Positions 36,101 to 48,932 of a stretch of DNA of 64,000 nucleotides are shown in pieces. The position numbers were made by a program, and so were the translations under genes. The stretch covers positions 126,164,131-126,228,130 of the forward strand of contig NC_135714.1 of assembly GCF_964656455.1 (NCBI RefSeq), in the 5' to 3' direction. This stretch comes from Halichoerus grypus. Taxonomy: Eukaryota; Chordata; Mammalia; Carnivora; Phocidae. The notes under the pieces are model-generated. The model ran no database searches. It was not told the DNA's origin and saw only the letters and a list, made by a program, of their open reading frames with translations. The first letter of the stretch is position 1. Each line of letters starts with the position of its first letter.

Positions 36101-36479
36101 CATAAGTTTTGTTCTTGACAAAGTATAATTCTTATGGATTAATGCAGTGTGTTTGTGGTGAATGCCTGCTTGGAGTCAGACGTGATGTGAGATTTGGGGG
36201 AAGAGTCTGGCAGGGGAAGGATCTATCCACCAGTAATTGCAAGATGCAGTGGAGAAGAGCGCTCTCAGAGAGATGCAGAGAAACTGCTGAAACTTCAGAG
36301 GAGAATTTATGTCCGACTGTGAGGATTCTAGAACGTTTCCTGACTAGGTGGTTTGAATAGGTTTTAGAATGGAGTTTGAGCAGGTGGAGATGTTTTAAGA
36401 GGACATTTCAGGTATGGGGAGGTCATGTAATTAGAGAAGCCCCGAGAATATGTGTGCGTCTGGGAATGCAACTTCTGTT

Positions 36480-37210
36480 GGAACAATTGTGAGGGGCATG
36501 AGATGTGGTTGGAAAGAGATTTGGGCCAGGTGTAAGGAGGTTGGGAATGCCACCCTAGGACTTTTGGATTTCATTTGGATAACCAGGGCCTCTCATGGTT
36601 TTTAGGTAAACTGCTTCAGGAAGTTTAATCTGGCATCAGGTTAGCAAATAGAAGGTGGAAGAATAACAGACCGGGTAAGAGGTCACATGGCTGAGGACAT
36701 GGTAGTGAGAGTGGGAGTTCAAGGGGAGCAGGCTTCATCTCCCAAGGCTCGGTGGACACAGTCCAGGGACTGGATTGGTGGGCCGTCTCAAAGCAATGTG
36801 TTAGGAATGATGGTCAGTAGGTCACAAATGAGGACCCAGACCTGGGAGAATATTAGGGTCATTAATAAAAATAGGGAGAAAAATGGGTTTGGGGCAAGAG
36901 TTCAGTTTGTTTGTTTGTTTGTTTGTTTGTTTATTTATTTATTTATTTATTTGAGAGAGAGAGAATGAGAGAGAGCACAAGAGGGAGGAGGGTCAGAGGG
37001 AGAAGCAGACTCCCTGCTGAGCAGGGAGCCCAATGTAGGACTCGATCCCAGGACTCCAGGATCATGACCTGAGCCGAAGGCAGTGGCTTAACCAACTGAG
37101 CCACCCAGGCGCCCCAAGAGTTCAGTTTTTAATGTGCTGAATTTTAGCTGTCTGGATGTCTAACAAACAGAGATGTGGGGCTCAAATTTGTGAGAGAATT
37201 TAGTGGTAGG
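36480..37210 (+). repeat. Ancient interspersed repeat, split by SINE
   Basis: TTTTGGATTTCATTTGGATA, AGGAAGTTTAATCTGGCATC, AAGAGTTCAGTTTTTAATGT and GCTGTCTGGATGTCTAACAA continue the consensus begun in the 31975-32610 repeat. The name is uncertain. Confidence 0.5.
36909..37115 (-). mobile_element. CanSINE, antisense, perfect TSD
   Basis: (GTTT)n then (ATTT)n lead into a GA-rich body and GAGCCACCCAGGCGCCCC. AAGAGTTCAGTTT is perfect at 36896-36908 and 37116-37128. Confidence 0.96.
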
Positions 37211-38357
37211 AAGTAGAAGATAAGATAAAAAGGCATGATATTGGCATAGGAGAGTGTGCTCACTGTGCTATATGCTTTCGGTCTACTACATGGGGTACTT
37301 AACCTCCTGTAACCCTAGTGTTTACATGTGAGCATGTAAAATAGATACAGTTACTTAAAATAGATAAAATAGATACAGATACTTAAAGTAAATATATAAA
37401 GTAAAACATATAAAGTGCCTATTGCATGCATATGTAATAGTATCCTTGTATATATACAGAATTCTTATTACATATATTGTCCCTTTATGCCATGGGAGAA
37501 AGCTGAAGGGTGAGAGATTAGCTTGTTTATGGGCACACCGCTGGTGAGTGGCGAGGCTTGGGTTTGAACTAAGGGTTGTTTGACCCCCAAACCTTTGCTT
37601 CTCATCACTAGGAGAAGGTTAAGAGCAATATCCTTGAGAAACACCAAGATTTTCCTATTACAACAGGAGCCAGAAGAAACCCAGGCAAGTTTCAGTGTTA
37701 GGGTTGTCAAGGGGCCTTGCCAGTGATGCTGGATGCTGGCACTATGGGAGAGCACGAGTATTTACTCCCAAGAGTAAAATGTCGAGAGCAAGAGCTGAAG
37801 TCGACTTCAATGAGTGAGCGTTGGGGAATGGGTGCTAACAAGTACAGACCTACATTGTATTTTTCCCGCATGACAGAACATACGGGAGGAAAAGGCAGAG
37901 CAGACAGGACAGGGGAGGGAAAGAGTAGGGTAGGACTGCTAGCACCTGACGTGTATACAGTTTGCCAGTCAATTTCAATTCTAGTTTTCGGTTAGCTAAT
38001 TTCTGGGATTGGGGGCTCTTTAGAGGAACTTAGGGATGGAAAGAACCCTCCTGGGAGTTAATAGAGTTTGTTGAAATGGAGCCCATTCTGCTATTTTATA
38101 CATTTGTAGTGTCCTAAAAGGAATTTGTGTTTATAATGTGACCCTCTCCTAGTCTCTCCCCAAGTCCCTGAGGGCCCTTGAAGATTATGAAGAGCCTTTG
38201 AGAATCATCAAAGAAAACATTAATGTCAGTGTGGTTTTCTTTTATTATCCATCTTATTTCGTGTTAATGCTTAAATTGGCAATTCATGTAAAGTAAGATA
38301 TATAATGTTACTCTCAACCAAATCACTTTACATAATATATATAATTTTAATCCAGGT
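37129..38357. other. Intron, no feature recognised
   Basis: No exon seen. A short region near 37320-37400 has repeated AAAATAGATA(A/C)A units. Confidence 0.5.
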
Positions 38358-38359
38358 TA

Positions 38360-38812
38360 TAGGCATGCCTTATTTTATTGCCTTTCGCTTTATTACCCTT
38401 CGTAGATACTGTGCTCTTTACAAGTCAAAGTTTTGTGGCAACTGTGCATGGGGCAAGTCTATCGGCGCCATTTTACTTTGTGTCTCTGTCACATTTCATG
38501 TTTTGGTCATTCTTGCAATATTTCAGACTTTTTCATGATCATATTTGTGGTGGTGATCTGTGATCAGTGATTACAACTTGCCGAAAGCGCAGATAATGGT
38601 TAGCATTTTTTAGCAATAAAGTATTTTTTAATGTATGTACATGTTTTTTTTAGACATAAGGCAACTGCACACTTAATAGCCTGCAGTACAGTGTAAACAT
38701 AGCTCATGTATGCACTGGGAAACCAGAAAATTCATTGGACTCACTTTATTTCAATACTCATTTCATTGCAGTGGTTTGGAACCAAACCCGCGATATCTTT
38801 AAGGTATGCCTG
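38360..38812 (+). mobile_element. TcMar-Tigger (MER2/Tigger1-like) non-autonomous element
   Basis: It starts TAGGCATGCCTTATTTTATT and ends ATATCTTTAAGGTATGCCTG, near-inverted ends. It is flanked by TA on both sides (38358-38359 and 38813-38814), the mariner/Tigger target duplication. Internal phrases AAGTCTATCGGCGCCATTTT and GTGATCTGTGATCAGTGAT are typical. The 453 bp length shows the transposase interior is deleted. Confidence 0.88.
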
Positions 38813-38814
38813 TA

Positions 38815-41085
38815 TATTTATCTTGTTAAGGATTATAATTGGATTTTCAGTGTGATCGGCCAGATATGGTGCTCCGGTTGCTTTCAGCTTTGTGTGGTGC
38901 TTCAGTTTGCCTTGATGTTCACGGGTTCTGTGGTGTTCAGTGGGGCATGAAGTTGTTTTCTGGTGTTAGCCTTTAAATATCACCATTTCTGTGGACCACA
39001 GGGTGCCAAGAGATAATCACATTTTACTTCCATAAAACTTTTCCTTGGTCAGGATTCTTAAAACTTTGTCAAAATAAACAATGTTGTCTTTGAAACGGGT
39101 ACTCTGGCAGTCTGTGTCTCATTTTTCCTGGTGAGAAAATGGAGGCCATTTGTGATGCTCAGGCTTTGTGGAAAAGGCTGATGTTATGTTCCCATTCTGA
39201 GGTTTCTTCCGTAACCCTCCCTGTAACATATGTTGCAAAATCCTTGAAGAGCCAGTGCCCCTCCAGTCACAGAAGAGTCGAGATGAGAAGGGCATACCCG
39301 TTTCCTCTCAGGTGTGCGACACAATCAGAATATTAAGTTACACGCACAAGTGAAGAGTATCCAATGACATGCTGCATTCCTCTTGTTGACCTTGGATCCC
39401 ACTTTCTGACCTACACCTCTGTCTTTGCCAAGAGCTAGAAGAAGGTGTCCCTGCCCCCAGGCCCAGTGGTGGCATGGATTCCCTAGTCAGTCCCAACCCG
39501 CAGTCCGGCAGCAGCCACACGTGGACCGGGTTAGGTTTGGGGCAGCCTGCTCCCCAACTCCTATAGTTGCAGAGACAAGGCACCTCCTAGCTCTGTTCTG
39601 CTGGTTGGTCTCTGTCATCCCTGATGGTAAAAGAGGCCCCAGTGGGTAGTATGCAAACCATTTTCCTTGAGGTGCAAGGAACCTTTAAGTCTTCAAGCGT
39701 GCCTGTCATTCAGTAGGAGCAAGAAATTTCTCTTTTTAAAAAAAAAAAAAAATGCAGCCTAAAATGCTTCTTGATTTAGCTTTGCTGGCACTGGGTTGCT
39801 AAGCAGCACCAGTTTTCATGTGAGAGAAAAATAAATATCTGAAACAACAGCAACAATGATAAAACTCCAAAGTTTCTAGAAGCTTTTTGTTTGCCTGAGT
39901 AGTGATGGTTCAGTGTAGAAGTCAAAACCCCATGGCAAGAATAGTTGACAAATTGCAGGGGTTGGCGTTTTCCCTTCTCCCAGTTTTTCTTGAATGTTGG
40001 CCATCTTTGGCCATCTTTGGCATAGCCACGGAGACTTACTTTACTGTTAGAGGTCTCCCCTCCCCCCTAGTAGGGCCTTGCATTCTCTGGAGTGTTTAAA
40101 AAGAGGCTTTAAAACCACAGAAAACTTTCTGTCTGCCTTTCTCCTTCCTCAAAGGAGAGTCAGAAAATAATGACATTGTCTTCCCAGTTCTGCTGTCTGC
40201 ATTTAGCTATGCTACAGGAAGTCCATTCCCCGTGCCGTAGTGTGCTCTGGAGAGGGTAGGTAACATTTTCCCATGGTACTAGTGTGGTTTGATAAGAGAA
40301 AATTTGAGAGACAAGGTCCTTTCATTCTGCAGCATTTTAGTGTCCAGGATAGACAAAGCACTGGGGCTGTCTCAACAAAATCTAAGAGCTGCAGTACAGA
40401 AGGGGGGTGGGTAGATTTATTCTCTGTTATCTAAGAAAGCATAGTCAGTACAAGCGAGCAGAACCTGCTAGGAGGTGAGTTTTTGATAGAAGGGAGAACT
40501 TCATAATATTTTTCATAATGAGAATGTGTTCATGTTGGAAATGAGGATTGAGGAGTTGGAGAAAGTGAGCAGGCCTAGAAGGCCTGGCCCACTCAGAGAT
40601 TCTCTGCCAAGGTCCCTGGAGATGTAGAGCCGCGAAGACAGGTCCTCAGAGCAGAGCTCTGGGCTTGGAACTTGGCACTTAATTAGTATTTGTGGAACTA
40701 AGGGTGATGAGAAATATGATCCTTTTGTTCATCTCTCTTTTATGAGCAGCACCAAGAGTTCTTGGAAGGGAAAATAAGAATCTGGGAGTGAGGGGATGGG
40801 GGTGGTGGGGAATGGGTAGGTGAGCAATGCAGAAGGTACCGTTGGATGCCTTTCCTTAGGGGACAGGATAGTGTGGAGTGTTTATGGGCTTGACTCTTTG
40901 CATGGTTGTGCCCATTTTTATTTTCTTTTATAAAATAAAAAAACTTTCAGAGCTATCTCTTCCGCATCTTTCAATATATAATTGAGAACAATAATAATTA
41001 TAATAGCCAATATTGACAGAGGGATGATTATGTGGTGGGCACAAGGCTTATCTCCTTATATGGCATTTTACTGAAATACTCTATA
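38815..41085. other. Intron, no feature recognised
   Basis: No exon or named repeat. A short tandem repeat of TTGGCCATCT lies near 39997-40020, and there is an A-run at 39739-39752. Confidence 0.5.
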
Positions 41086-41089
41086 GATA

Positions 41090-41435
41090 GGACCATATAG
41101 TGTAGCACAGTGAGCTCTAAAGTGAAATTCCTTGGGTTGGCATCTCAGCTCCACCACCTTATGTGACTTCTGTGTGATCTGGCCACCCTGTTGACTCTCA
41201 GTGGCGGTTTCCTCCTCTGCAAAATAGAAATAATGAAAGTACCTCTTCAACAGAGTAGTTGCAGAGATGAGCTGAGCTGATCCACAGGAGATACTCATCT
41301 CACTGCTGTTGCACACGTGAGGAAGACGAGGCTCAGGGAGGCTCAGTAACTTGCTCAAGGTCATAGTCCTAGGAAGTGGCCAAGCTGAGATTTGAACCCA
41401 GTCTGTCTCCAAAGCCTATCCCTTAACCTTACACT
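41090..41435. repeat. Two MIR-type fragments, head to head
   Basis: 41090-41290 reads as sense MIR (GGTTGGCATCTCAGCTCCAC, GTTTCCTCCTCTGCAAAATA). About 41295-41435 reads as antisense MIR (GTAACTTGCTCAAGGTCATA, TTTGAACCCAGTCTGTCTCC). Confidence 0.65.
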
Positions 41436-41514
41436 GTCACTGTCAGATAATGTGTGTATAAATATACACAGTTTTATATTAAACAACTTTAATGACTCAC
41501 TTGTATTTTTTAAA

Positions 41515-42060
41515 AGACTTCATTTTTTTTTTTTTTTTTTTACAGTGGTGTTAGTTTACAACAAAATTGAGAGGGAATTGCAGAGATTTCCTATATATTC
41601 CCTGCTCCCCCCCCCCACATGCAGAGCCTCCCCATTATCAACATCCTCCCATCAGAGTGGTACATTTGGTACACTTGAGGAACCTACACGGACATGTCAT
41701 TATTGTCCCAAGTCCAGAGTTTCTTTGGTTCCCTCTTGGTGGTGTAGTTTCTATGGGTTTGGCCAAATGTGTTATAACATATATTCATCATTATAATAGC
41801 AGCATATTTTCACAGTCCTAAAAATCCCATGTTCTGCCTGTTCATTTCTTTCCTTGCCTGCCCCCCGCCCCCACTTCCCAGGTGCACCACTCATTGGTCT
41901 TTTTACTCTCTCCATAGTTTTGCTTTTTCCAGAATGCCATGTAGTTGGAATCATATGGTAGGTAGCCTTTCAGACTGACTTCTTTCACTTGGTAATATGC
42001 ATTTAAGGTTCTTCTGTGTCTTTCAATCGTTTGATAGCTTATTTCTTTTTAATGCTGACT
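41515..42060 (-). mobile_element. L1MA/MB-like 3' end, antisense
   Basis: On the + strand: poly-T, TTAGTTTACAACAAAATTGA, TCCCATCAGAGTGGTACATT, CACCACTCATTGGTCTTTTT, CATGTAGTTGGAATCATATG. These are reversed L1 tail phrases. Confidence 0.75.
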
Positions 42061-42344
42061 TGTTTGTATTTTGAGAGAACCAAGGGGTTTATGTGATCAT
42101 TGTACCCATCAGGCAATGGGAAGAAGGCCAACTGCTCTCAACTGGCCATCTTTCCTCCCCTCAGATCGCCCTCCGTTTGCCGTGTCATGTGTGACAGGCA
42201 GCCTGCTTCTGAGATGCCCTCTCTCTGGGGTCAGCAGGTTGTGTCAGGCCTCCCAGCTCACTTTTGCCAGAAACTCAGCGAAGAAGCTCTGCTCATCATC
42301 TCTCTCCTTGTGTTCATCACCATCAGGATAATTAACATATAATA

Positions 42345-42600
42345 ATAGAAAGCCCAATATTTATTAAGTGCTCACACTGTTAAGTATTTTACATCATAAT
42401 CTCATCTAATGCCCTGCTCAACAGCTCTGTGAGGTAGATATCATCATCCTCATTTTACAAATGAGGAAACTGGGGCTTTGGGCAAGAATTGCCCAAGGTC
42501 ACTCAGCTGGTAAATGGCAGTGCTGGGATTTAAACCCAGGACAGTCTGGCTCTGGAGGTGGGACCGTTAAACCCTAGTCTATACTGCTGCTCTGTCTGTT
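42345..42600 (-). repeat. MIR, antisense, nearly complete
   Basis: ATTTATTAAGTGCTCACACT, CATTTTACAAATGAGGAAAC, GCCCAAGGTCACTCAGCTGG and TTTAAACCCAGGACAGTCTG follow the reversed MIR order. Confidence 0.85.
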
Positions 42601-44165
42601 CGCAGTGGCTTTATGGAAGGCTCTGTCTGTGTGGTCCCTGGCTAATAGACTGCACAACTACATTCTGATCCTTAGAAACAGCAGACCTAGAGTATATGTA
42701 GATTGAACAAAATCACTAAAAATAGAATGTTTCAATGTCTCAAATAAATTTTCAGAAATCCAAAGTACACCAAATAGTGCAAGTGGGAAAATATAAACAT
42801 GAAGTATCATTTCAATAATATGTAAAGAACTGATTTTTCTAAACTTTAAGTCAGACTATCGCGAATAGGCTACCTGCTTTTAGCAAAAACTTTAGAATTA
42901 CCGATAGAAGTATTTTATTAATGAAGTATGTATGCTGTTGAAGTCTATATAATGATAATATGGCCACTTGCATCGGACTAGGATGCTTGCAGAGAAAGTT
43001 TTTTTTTTTCTTTTTCTTTTCCCTTTCTTGTCCTGGCAAGATGGCCTGCTACTATGTAGATAAGCAGGGCAGGGAGAAGGGTATTTTTCTAGACTGAACT
43101 CCATCTCTTCCCCTTTACCTCTCTCTGGTCCCCCTCATCTGTACTGCCCCATAGTCATTTAGTCCAAATAGGTCCTGGCAGACAGCTCCGTGCCTCTGAG
43201 AACTGCTTACTGTGGAACTCATCCCTCCCATAGGTTTCTAAGACGTGGTGCCACTCGAATCTAGATCTGCTGGTGGGAGCTGGCTAGATGCTCAAGAGGA
43301 GTCTCACTGGAGTCTGGGCTGAGTCAGGTTCTCTCCCCTAGAGATTTGGAATTGGGAGAGGGAGAAACTCAGCCAGTTACTCTAAGATTGCCCCTGGGCT
43401 TGAGGCTGAAGGAACCCTGGTGGTGGGTCAGGTGCCCAGCGGAGAAGGCAGACCACTGGGAAGGATGGGGAATCTCATTAGAAGAGGGTGCAGAGGTGAG
43501 AAGTGGAGAGTTGTTGGCCAGCTCTCGATGGCCTCAGGTTACTCTTGAGTTCCAGTTCTTCCTACTTCCTGCTGATTCCTTTTAATGAATCCCTTTTTAT
43601 TTCTGTCAGTTTAGTACTATTTTGGTTGCAACGAAATCATCTTTGGACCCTGTGAGAAAATTCACAATGCACTGTACCTGTGATTTGATGAATTTACAGA
43701 TACATGATTTATTCATCGACTTTGATGTAACTCAGTTTATATTTTGGAGCCGTCAGGCAGCTCCAGCATGTCCTTAAGGCTGGCTGCTGCTTGGGCCCCG
43801 TCCTTACGGAAACAGGTCAAGTGGGTCCGCTCAACAGAGTTTTAGGTGGAAACTGGCATTTTGAGGTCACCCAAATCTGAACCTGTTGCTTTATTCCCAT
43901 GATTTTAACTAGCACTTCCTTAACTTTCTTCTTCAGTTTTCTCAGACCAGTATTTAAATCAGAAGTGACTTTTCTCTTAACGCTAACGTAATTTCTTTTT
44001 TTTTTCGAAGTAGTTTTGTTCCCAGCTGTTGGTCTCCAACGTGATATACCCATTTCATCCCCCGCTGCATTCTCACACATCTTCTGGCGGGGTGGGCCTC
44101 TGGTCTGCCACTCAGTCATGTAGCATTTTAACGTATACTCTTGCATCTGACGTACTCTTCCTTTG
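42601..44165. other. Intron, no feature recognised
   Basis: No exon or recognised repeat. A GT-less T-rich run is at 43001-43020. Confidence 0.5.
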
Positions 44166-44169
44166 TCTA

Positions 44170-44315
44170 GAGCAATAGTTTCGAAGTTTTATTACATTAG
44201 GACCCAGTTTGAAAATTTAATGAAAGCTTTGGGTCCTGTTCCCAGAAAATAGTATTATATATACACAGAAGAAATGTAGGTGCAGTTTTAGGAATTTGAG
44301 GTTAAGAACCTAGAA
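44170..44315 (+). mobile_element. MER5-like (hAT-Charlie)
   Basis: AGCAATAGTTTCGAAGTTTT, AATTTAATGAAAGCTTTGGG and TTTGAGGTTAAGAACCTAG fit a degraded MER5 element with inverted ends. Confidence 0.6.
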
Positions 44316-44899
44316 CCATGGGGAAACCAAGAGCTGCCGTATATATCCATGAGAAGTTAGGGTCTGGAACATGTCTTCAGGCTCAGCCTTTCTTGTCTTT
44401 TGCTGTTGACTTATTCCATGTTTCTGCTCAGAAGCTGGGAGGGGGACAGATAAAGATGTCATTCATATCAGACTTTAGCTTTATTTTGTCAGTGACACTT
44501 CATTGTTTCTGTTCCTTACCCGGGACAGCCACCAAGGAAACCCTTTATTAAAATACTGATGGCTCAGTTTGGCCATGGAAAGAATGAGCCCACGCTGAAA
44601 GGCATTGTCCTTAAATAATGAAAGGCAGCCATTTTCCATTATTTTGAGATGTGCCGATATTCAGACTTCTGCCTGAGTGGGAAGCAGAAGGAAACTGACT
44701 TCGGGGCAGACTGAAGAAGGCACCTCTGTCCTCACCAGGTTTTCACAGTGCAACCTTGTTGTCTCATTTGAACTCCTCTGAATTGCCCTGAAATTAAAAC
44801 CATTGGGAAACACCACTGCTGCACTTAGTGATAACCGAGAGCTGACCATGTGCTAGTATTTTAGCTCCTGCATCTTTACCATGGCAAACACCAGTGTCC

Positions 44900-45670
44900 T
44901 ACCTAAGTGTTTTGACTAATGAATGGTAGCTGGAAAATGGCTAAATTAAGGGTTGGCAGTTTCAGCTCATGCACAGTGGGGCATGGCAGTTCTATTTCTG
45001 CTAGGCTTCCACAAGTTCTCCAATTTCCACTGTAGCTAAAAGTCAGAGTAGATAAAATGTCTACTTGATGAAGCCAGCCACTATGTAGTATCCTCCAAAT
45101 AGAAGTCTTCCCAGCAAGTGTAGTACCTGCTTTCCTGGCTCTGTCTGGGGTCCTCAAGACCACCCCCATGTTTGGGGATGTGCTCGAAGGGGGATGTGCT
45201 GGAAGGGGGTAAAGTTGTACTCACAGCTAGATTCACCACAGCAATGTAGTAAGGACAAACAGAGAAGAAGACAACCCGGGTGGAATCTGGAGGAATCCAC
45301 ATGTTGTTTTGCTTATGCTCTTTCCTCCCAGGAGAGGTCACACAAAGCAGACTCTTCCCCCAGCCCTGAAAATATAGCAACATGTGTTTGATACTTCCAT
45401 TCAGGAAAGCCCATTGGAGACCAGTGCCTATTGGGAGGTAGTCCCATAGGCACCCTTTGCCCACCAAATACCAGAATTCCAGACTCCCAGATGGAAAGCA
45501 GGTGTTTCACAATAACCCCCACATATGCACATTTAGGTACAAACAGTTTAGGCATGATGGGCCATCCTAACTTTAAAGGGAATGTTTTCTATCAGTTTAA
45601 AGACCTGTTTACCAGCCTAGTTCCCAGACACCAACCAGGGGCCAACTTTGCAAGCAGGCCTTTCTAAGGA
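44900..45670. mobile_element. Possible LTR fragments
   Basis: Phrases such as CAGGAAAGCCCATTGGAGAC, CCATAGGCACCCTTTGCCCA and GGAAAGCAGGTGTTTCACAA resemble mammalian ERVL-like LTR text. The family, limits and strand are uncertain. There is a small tandem repeat GGGGGATGTGCT near 45175-45205. Confidence 0.35.
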
Positions 45671-48600
45671 TGCCCATCTTAGGCCTGCTGTGTTTATTCT
45701 CTTCCACATACTGGGCATCTTCTAACTGCTGGGGTGAGGAGCTTGAGGGCAGGGGTGACCGTGAGTTACTATCTCTCCTGCAAGGTTATTCTCCGTCTTT
45801 GGGATTTAGAGCCTTTTCTCTTGTGCTTTGGAAGTGTCTTCTCCATGCTGTTGGGGAAGTGTGTGTTGGCAGCCCTATTAGGAAGTACAGGATTAACTTT
45901 ATTGAGGAGCTTGGGAATTGACACAAATGTGGTCAGTGCAGGTCAAGTAAATTTCAAGCCATGCAGCCTTATGTCACTGGACTAATTTGGCACAGGATGA
46001 AAAGTCCCTTAAAAGCCCTCCTTGTCTTAACTTTCCGGTTGGTTGATTTCTCCTTGAGTATGACCCCAAAGGGCAGGAATCAGTTTTGTCAGCTTTATTT
46101 CTGTTCTCACCCTTCAGCTCTATTGAGTGCTGTCGTTGGGGGCCCCACATTTTCTCAAGGATCAAGGTGCTGCCATGTCTGTCTTGCCTTCCCTCCTTGG
46201 CATCTGGTCAAAACCCACCTCTTCATCTTGGCCTGAGCTTTGTAGTGTCTGGCTGATGCTGACCCTCCTCAGATCTGCACCCTCTGCTATTTAATCTTCT
46301 GGATTTTTCTCTAAAAAATCTTTTTATTTAAAAGGTAAAAAAGGTTAAAAAAAACCCTATAGCCTTAGATGAGGATTTGTTAGATGAGCTTGTCATCCAA
46401 TATTAGCACTCTGTTCCTCCTCCCGAGTCATTATTTTTCCTCATGCAGATATTTGTAGAATTATTGTCTCTCTCTTTTTTTTTTTTTTTTTACTACCAGT
46501 ACTGTCTAACCGGTAGTGAGTTAGGGGAAGGGTTTGATTTCCTTTTGTTTGTATCACAGCTCCTCTCTTGACCAGATAGCAATGACTTCTATTGTTCTTT
46601 ACGTAGTATTGTGTGTTTCTTGTTACTGTAGAGATACAAGTGTCTAGAATTCTAGAGTCTACTAGACTAGTCTAGAATTTAAGTAAAATCTAATTAAAGC
46701 TTCTTAAACATTTGTACTAAGTCTGGAATCTGCCTCAAAATAATCTAGGGATATCGATGAATTAAGCTGGCCATCAGTTAATGATTGTTGTAGTTAAGGG
46801 ATGTGCACATAGGAATTTCTTATATTATTTTTTACTTGTATATATATCTCAAATTATTCATGATAGAAGTTAAATGAACTGATACTTGGTGTTGGCATCA
46901 TTTCTTTTACGCACTTACCAATTCATTCACCAAACATCTATTAAGCCGCTCCTTCATGCCTTGTACTGCATGGACAGGCACAAAAGATTAAAGGAAAAAA
47001 AAAAAACAGATCTGCTTTCTGGAAGTCCAGTGTGTAACAAACTCTGACATAGTGGTGGAGAGCTAGTAACCTGGCCCGAGGATTACGTGTTTGGAGTTTG
47101 GACCTGCAAGAAGCCAGTAGCTTTCTTTGTCCAAAGCCAGGTTAAGATCATTTCTATACTTTGAAGACTTACTGTACTAGGCATTCCTTTGTGAATCAAC
47201 TCAGTTGTTTCTTCAGAAGGTGTTTACCCATTCCATTCGCAGCAGTGAGCTAGGTCTGCAGGAGATCTAGTGGACATAATTATAAAATTCAAGATTCCTT
47301 TTCCTAAGCATTTAGTCTGCGTAGGGCAGAAGGCCGGCACTAAGGCCTTCTTGAGCACCTGATGTTCCAGGCGCTGGCCAGCTCTCATTCATATGACCCA
47401 CGAGTCAACCAGCCAACCCTGAGAGGGTAGGTACTGTTAGTTGTATGTATGTTTGTTTGTTTGTTTGTTTTTAGGTAGTTTTGTTTTCTCCGCAGTTTAC
47501 GGACTAATGCAAGAAACGGAAGCTTGGAGAGTTGAAATTAACTTACCCAAGGTCACACAGCTTGCTTTATTCATTGACAGTCTGCCTCATTCCAAAAAGG
47601 ATTTCAGGCAGTTAAGCCACACAGTTAGAAAATTCTTTGTGGTCTTTCTACTGTCCCAAGAAAAACAAGACCATATTTTTTTCTTTTTAAGCTTCAATGA
47701 TGCATAGTGTTTCAGTCAATATTACTACATGGATAGCTCCAAGTTTAAATTGTGCAAATGTGCTTATGTATGTCTCTGTTGGAAGGTGTAGGAGTAAGAA
47801 AGGAAATCTCTATATTTGATTTCATAAAGTCATGAGCTTTATATAGTTGCTTGAGCCACACATGCCCGTGCCTGGTTGTGTGCACAAGACAGTTCTTATT
47901 AATCATTGCACAGCTGGTGTGTGTTTTGTCATCATTATTACTTATTCTTAATTACCAAAAGTGCACATGGGCTGCAGACTGTAGATTGTGCCAAACCAAA
48001 CCTCTAGAGTGGTTGGACTAATAGGTTTTGAGGAAGATTTACAATCATTTGTAAATGATAGCAGTGCTGTATATATTCACATAAAGAAACAGTGTACATC
48101 AGAAACTCACACGAAATCTGGATCATAATCTTGAGTCTAGGATTCTCGGTATCTGCCTCCTGTTCTCTTTAATTTGTTGCTGAATCAACTTTGCTTGCTT
48201 TGTATACTGAGAATAGAATCTATTTATAGGCTATGCCCTTTTTTAAGGTAGTTGTTTCTCTTTCCCTAACTCAGCAGTAAGTGGAAGTGGAGACATTCTT
48301 TCTCCAGGAAAGCCTTTAAACCCTTGATTTCTCTAGAATGTCATTTCTGTTTAGGTGAAATGCGGGACATGACCACTAAGAGGATTAGTCATCATTTTCA
48401 AAATTTAATGAAGGAATTAGGTCATTTGCGCTTAATGTGCTAATAAGCTCAGAGTAAGCTGTACTTTCTGATGGATTGATATGGAAGGGTCCTTGGAATG
48501 ATAATTGTTTCTCGTGTCTACTCCTTTTTTTCCACAGTTTCTGTAGGACTGGGTTACCTGCAATGCCCAGAGTCACAAACAACCTGTGGTTGAACTTTTT

Positions 48601-48744
48601 TGGAAGTCCTGTGGGCTTTGTCCAAATTCCATGTAACTTAAAAGAAAACTCTTCCACTTGACTTTATTATTTGGATGAATCCAAACTCTTGTAAATGGTT
48701 TCTAATTCTCCGTTATTTTCCATTCTTGGCAGCTTTCCTGCTCA
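45671..48744. other. Intron with a degraded MIR; otherwise nothing named
   Basis: About 47390-47590 has TACCCAAGGTCACACAGCTT and related antisense MIR text. A palindrome-rich patch is at 46644-46676. No exon is seen. Confidence 0.5.
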
Positions 48745-48745
48745 T

Positions 48746-48932
48746 TACTGTAGGTCAGTGGTTCCTAACCAATTTTTATGTTTCATACTTCTTTGAGAAT
48801 TTGATGAAAGATAACAATCTCATTTTCTAAAAAGAAAAAATACAGATGCATATATACCATTTACAGATGATTTGAGGGTATACAGTAATACCAAAGTCTG
48901 TAAGAAACCTCAGTTGGGAACCCCTGCTTTGG
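48746..48932 (+). mobile_element. MER5A-like (hAT-Charlie)
   Basis: It begins CAGTGGTTCCTAACC and ends CAGTTGGGAACCCCTG, inverted ends, with AGAATTTGATGAAAGATAAC inside. Confidence 0.7.

Noticed and set aside
45081..45467. A 128-codon open frame on the - strand, overlapping others.
   Set aside because: Overlapping frames on both strands over repeat-like DNA and no recognisable motif; a chance frame.
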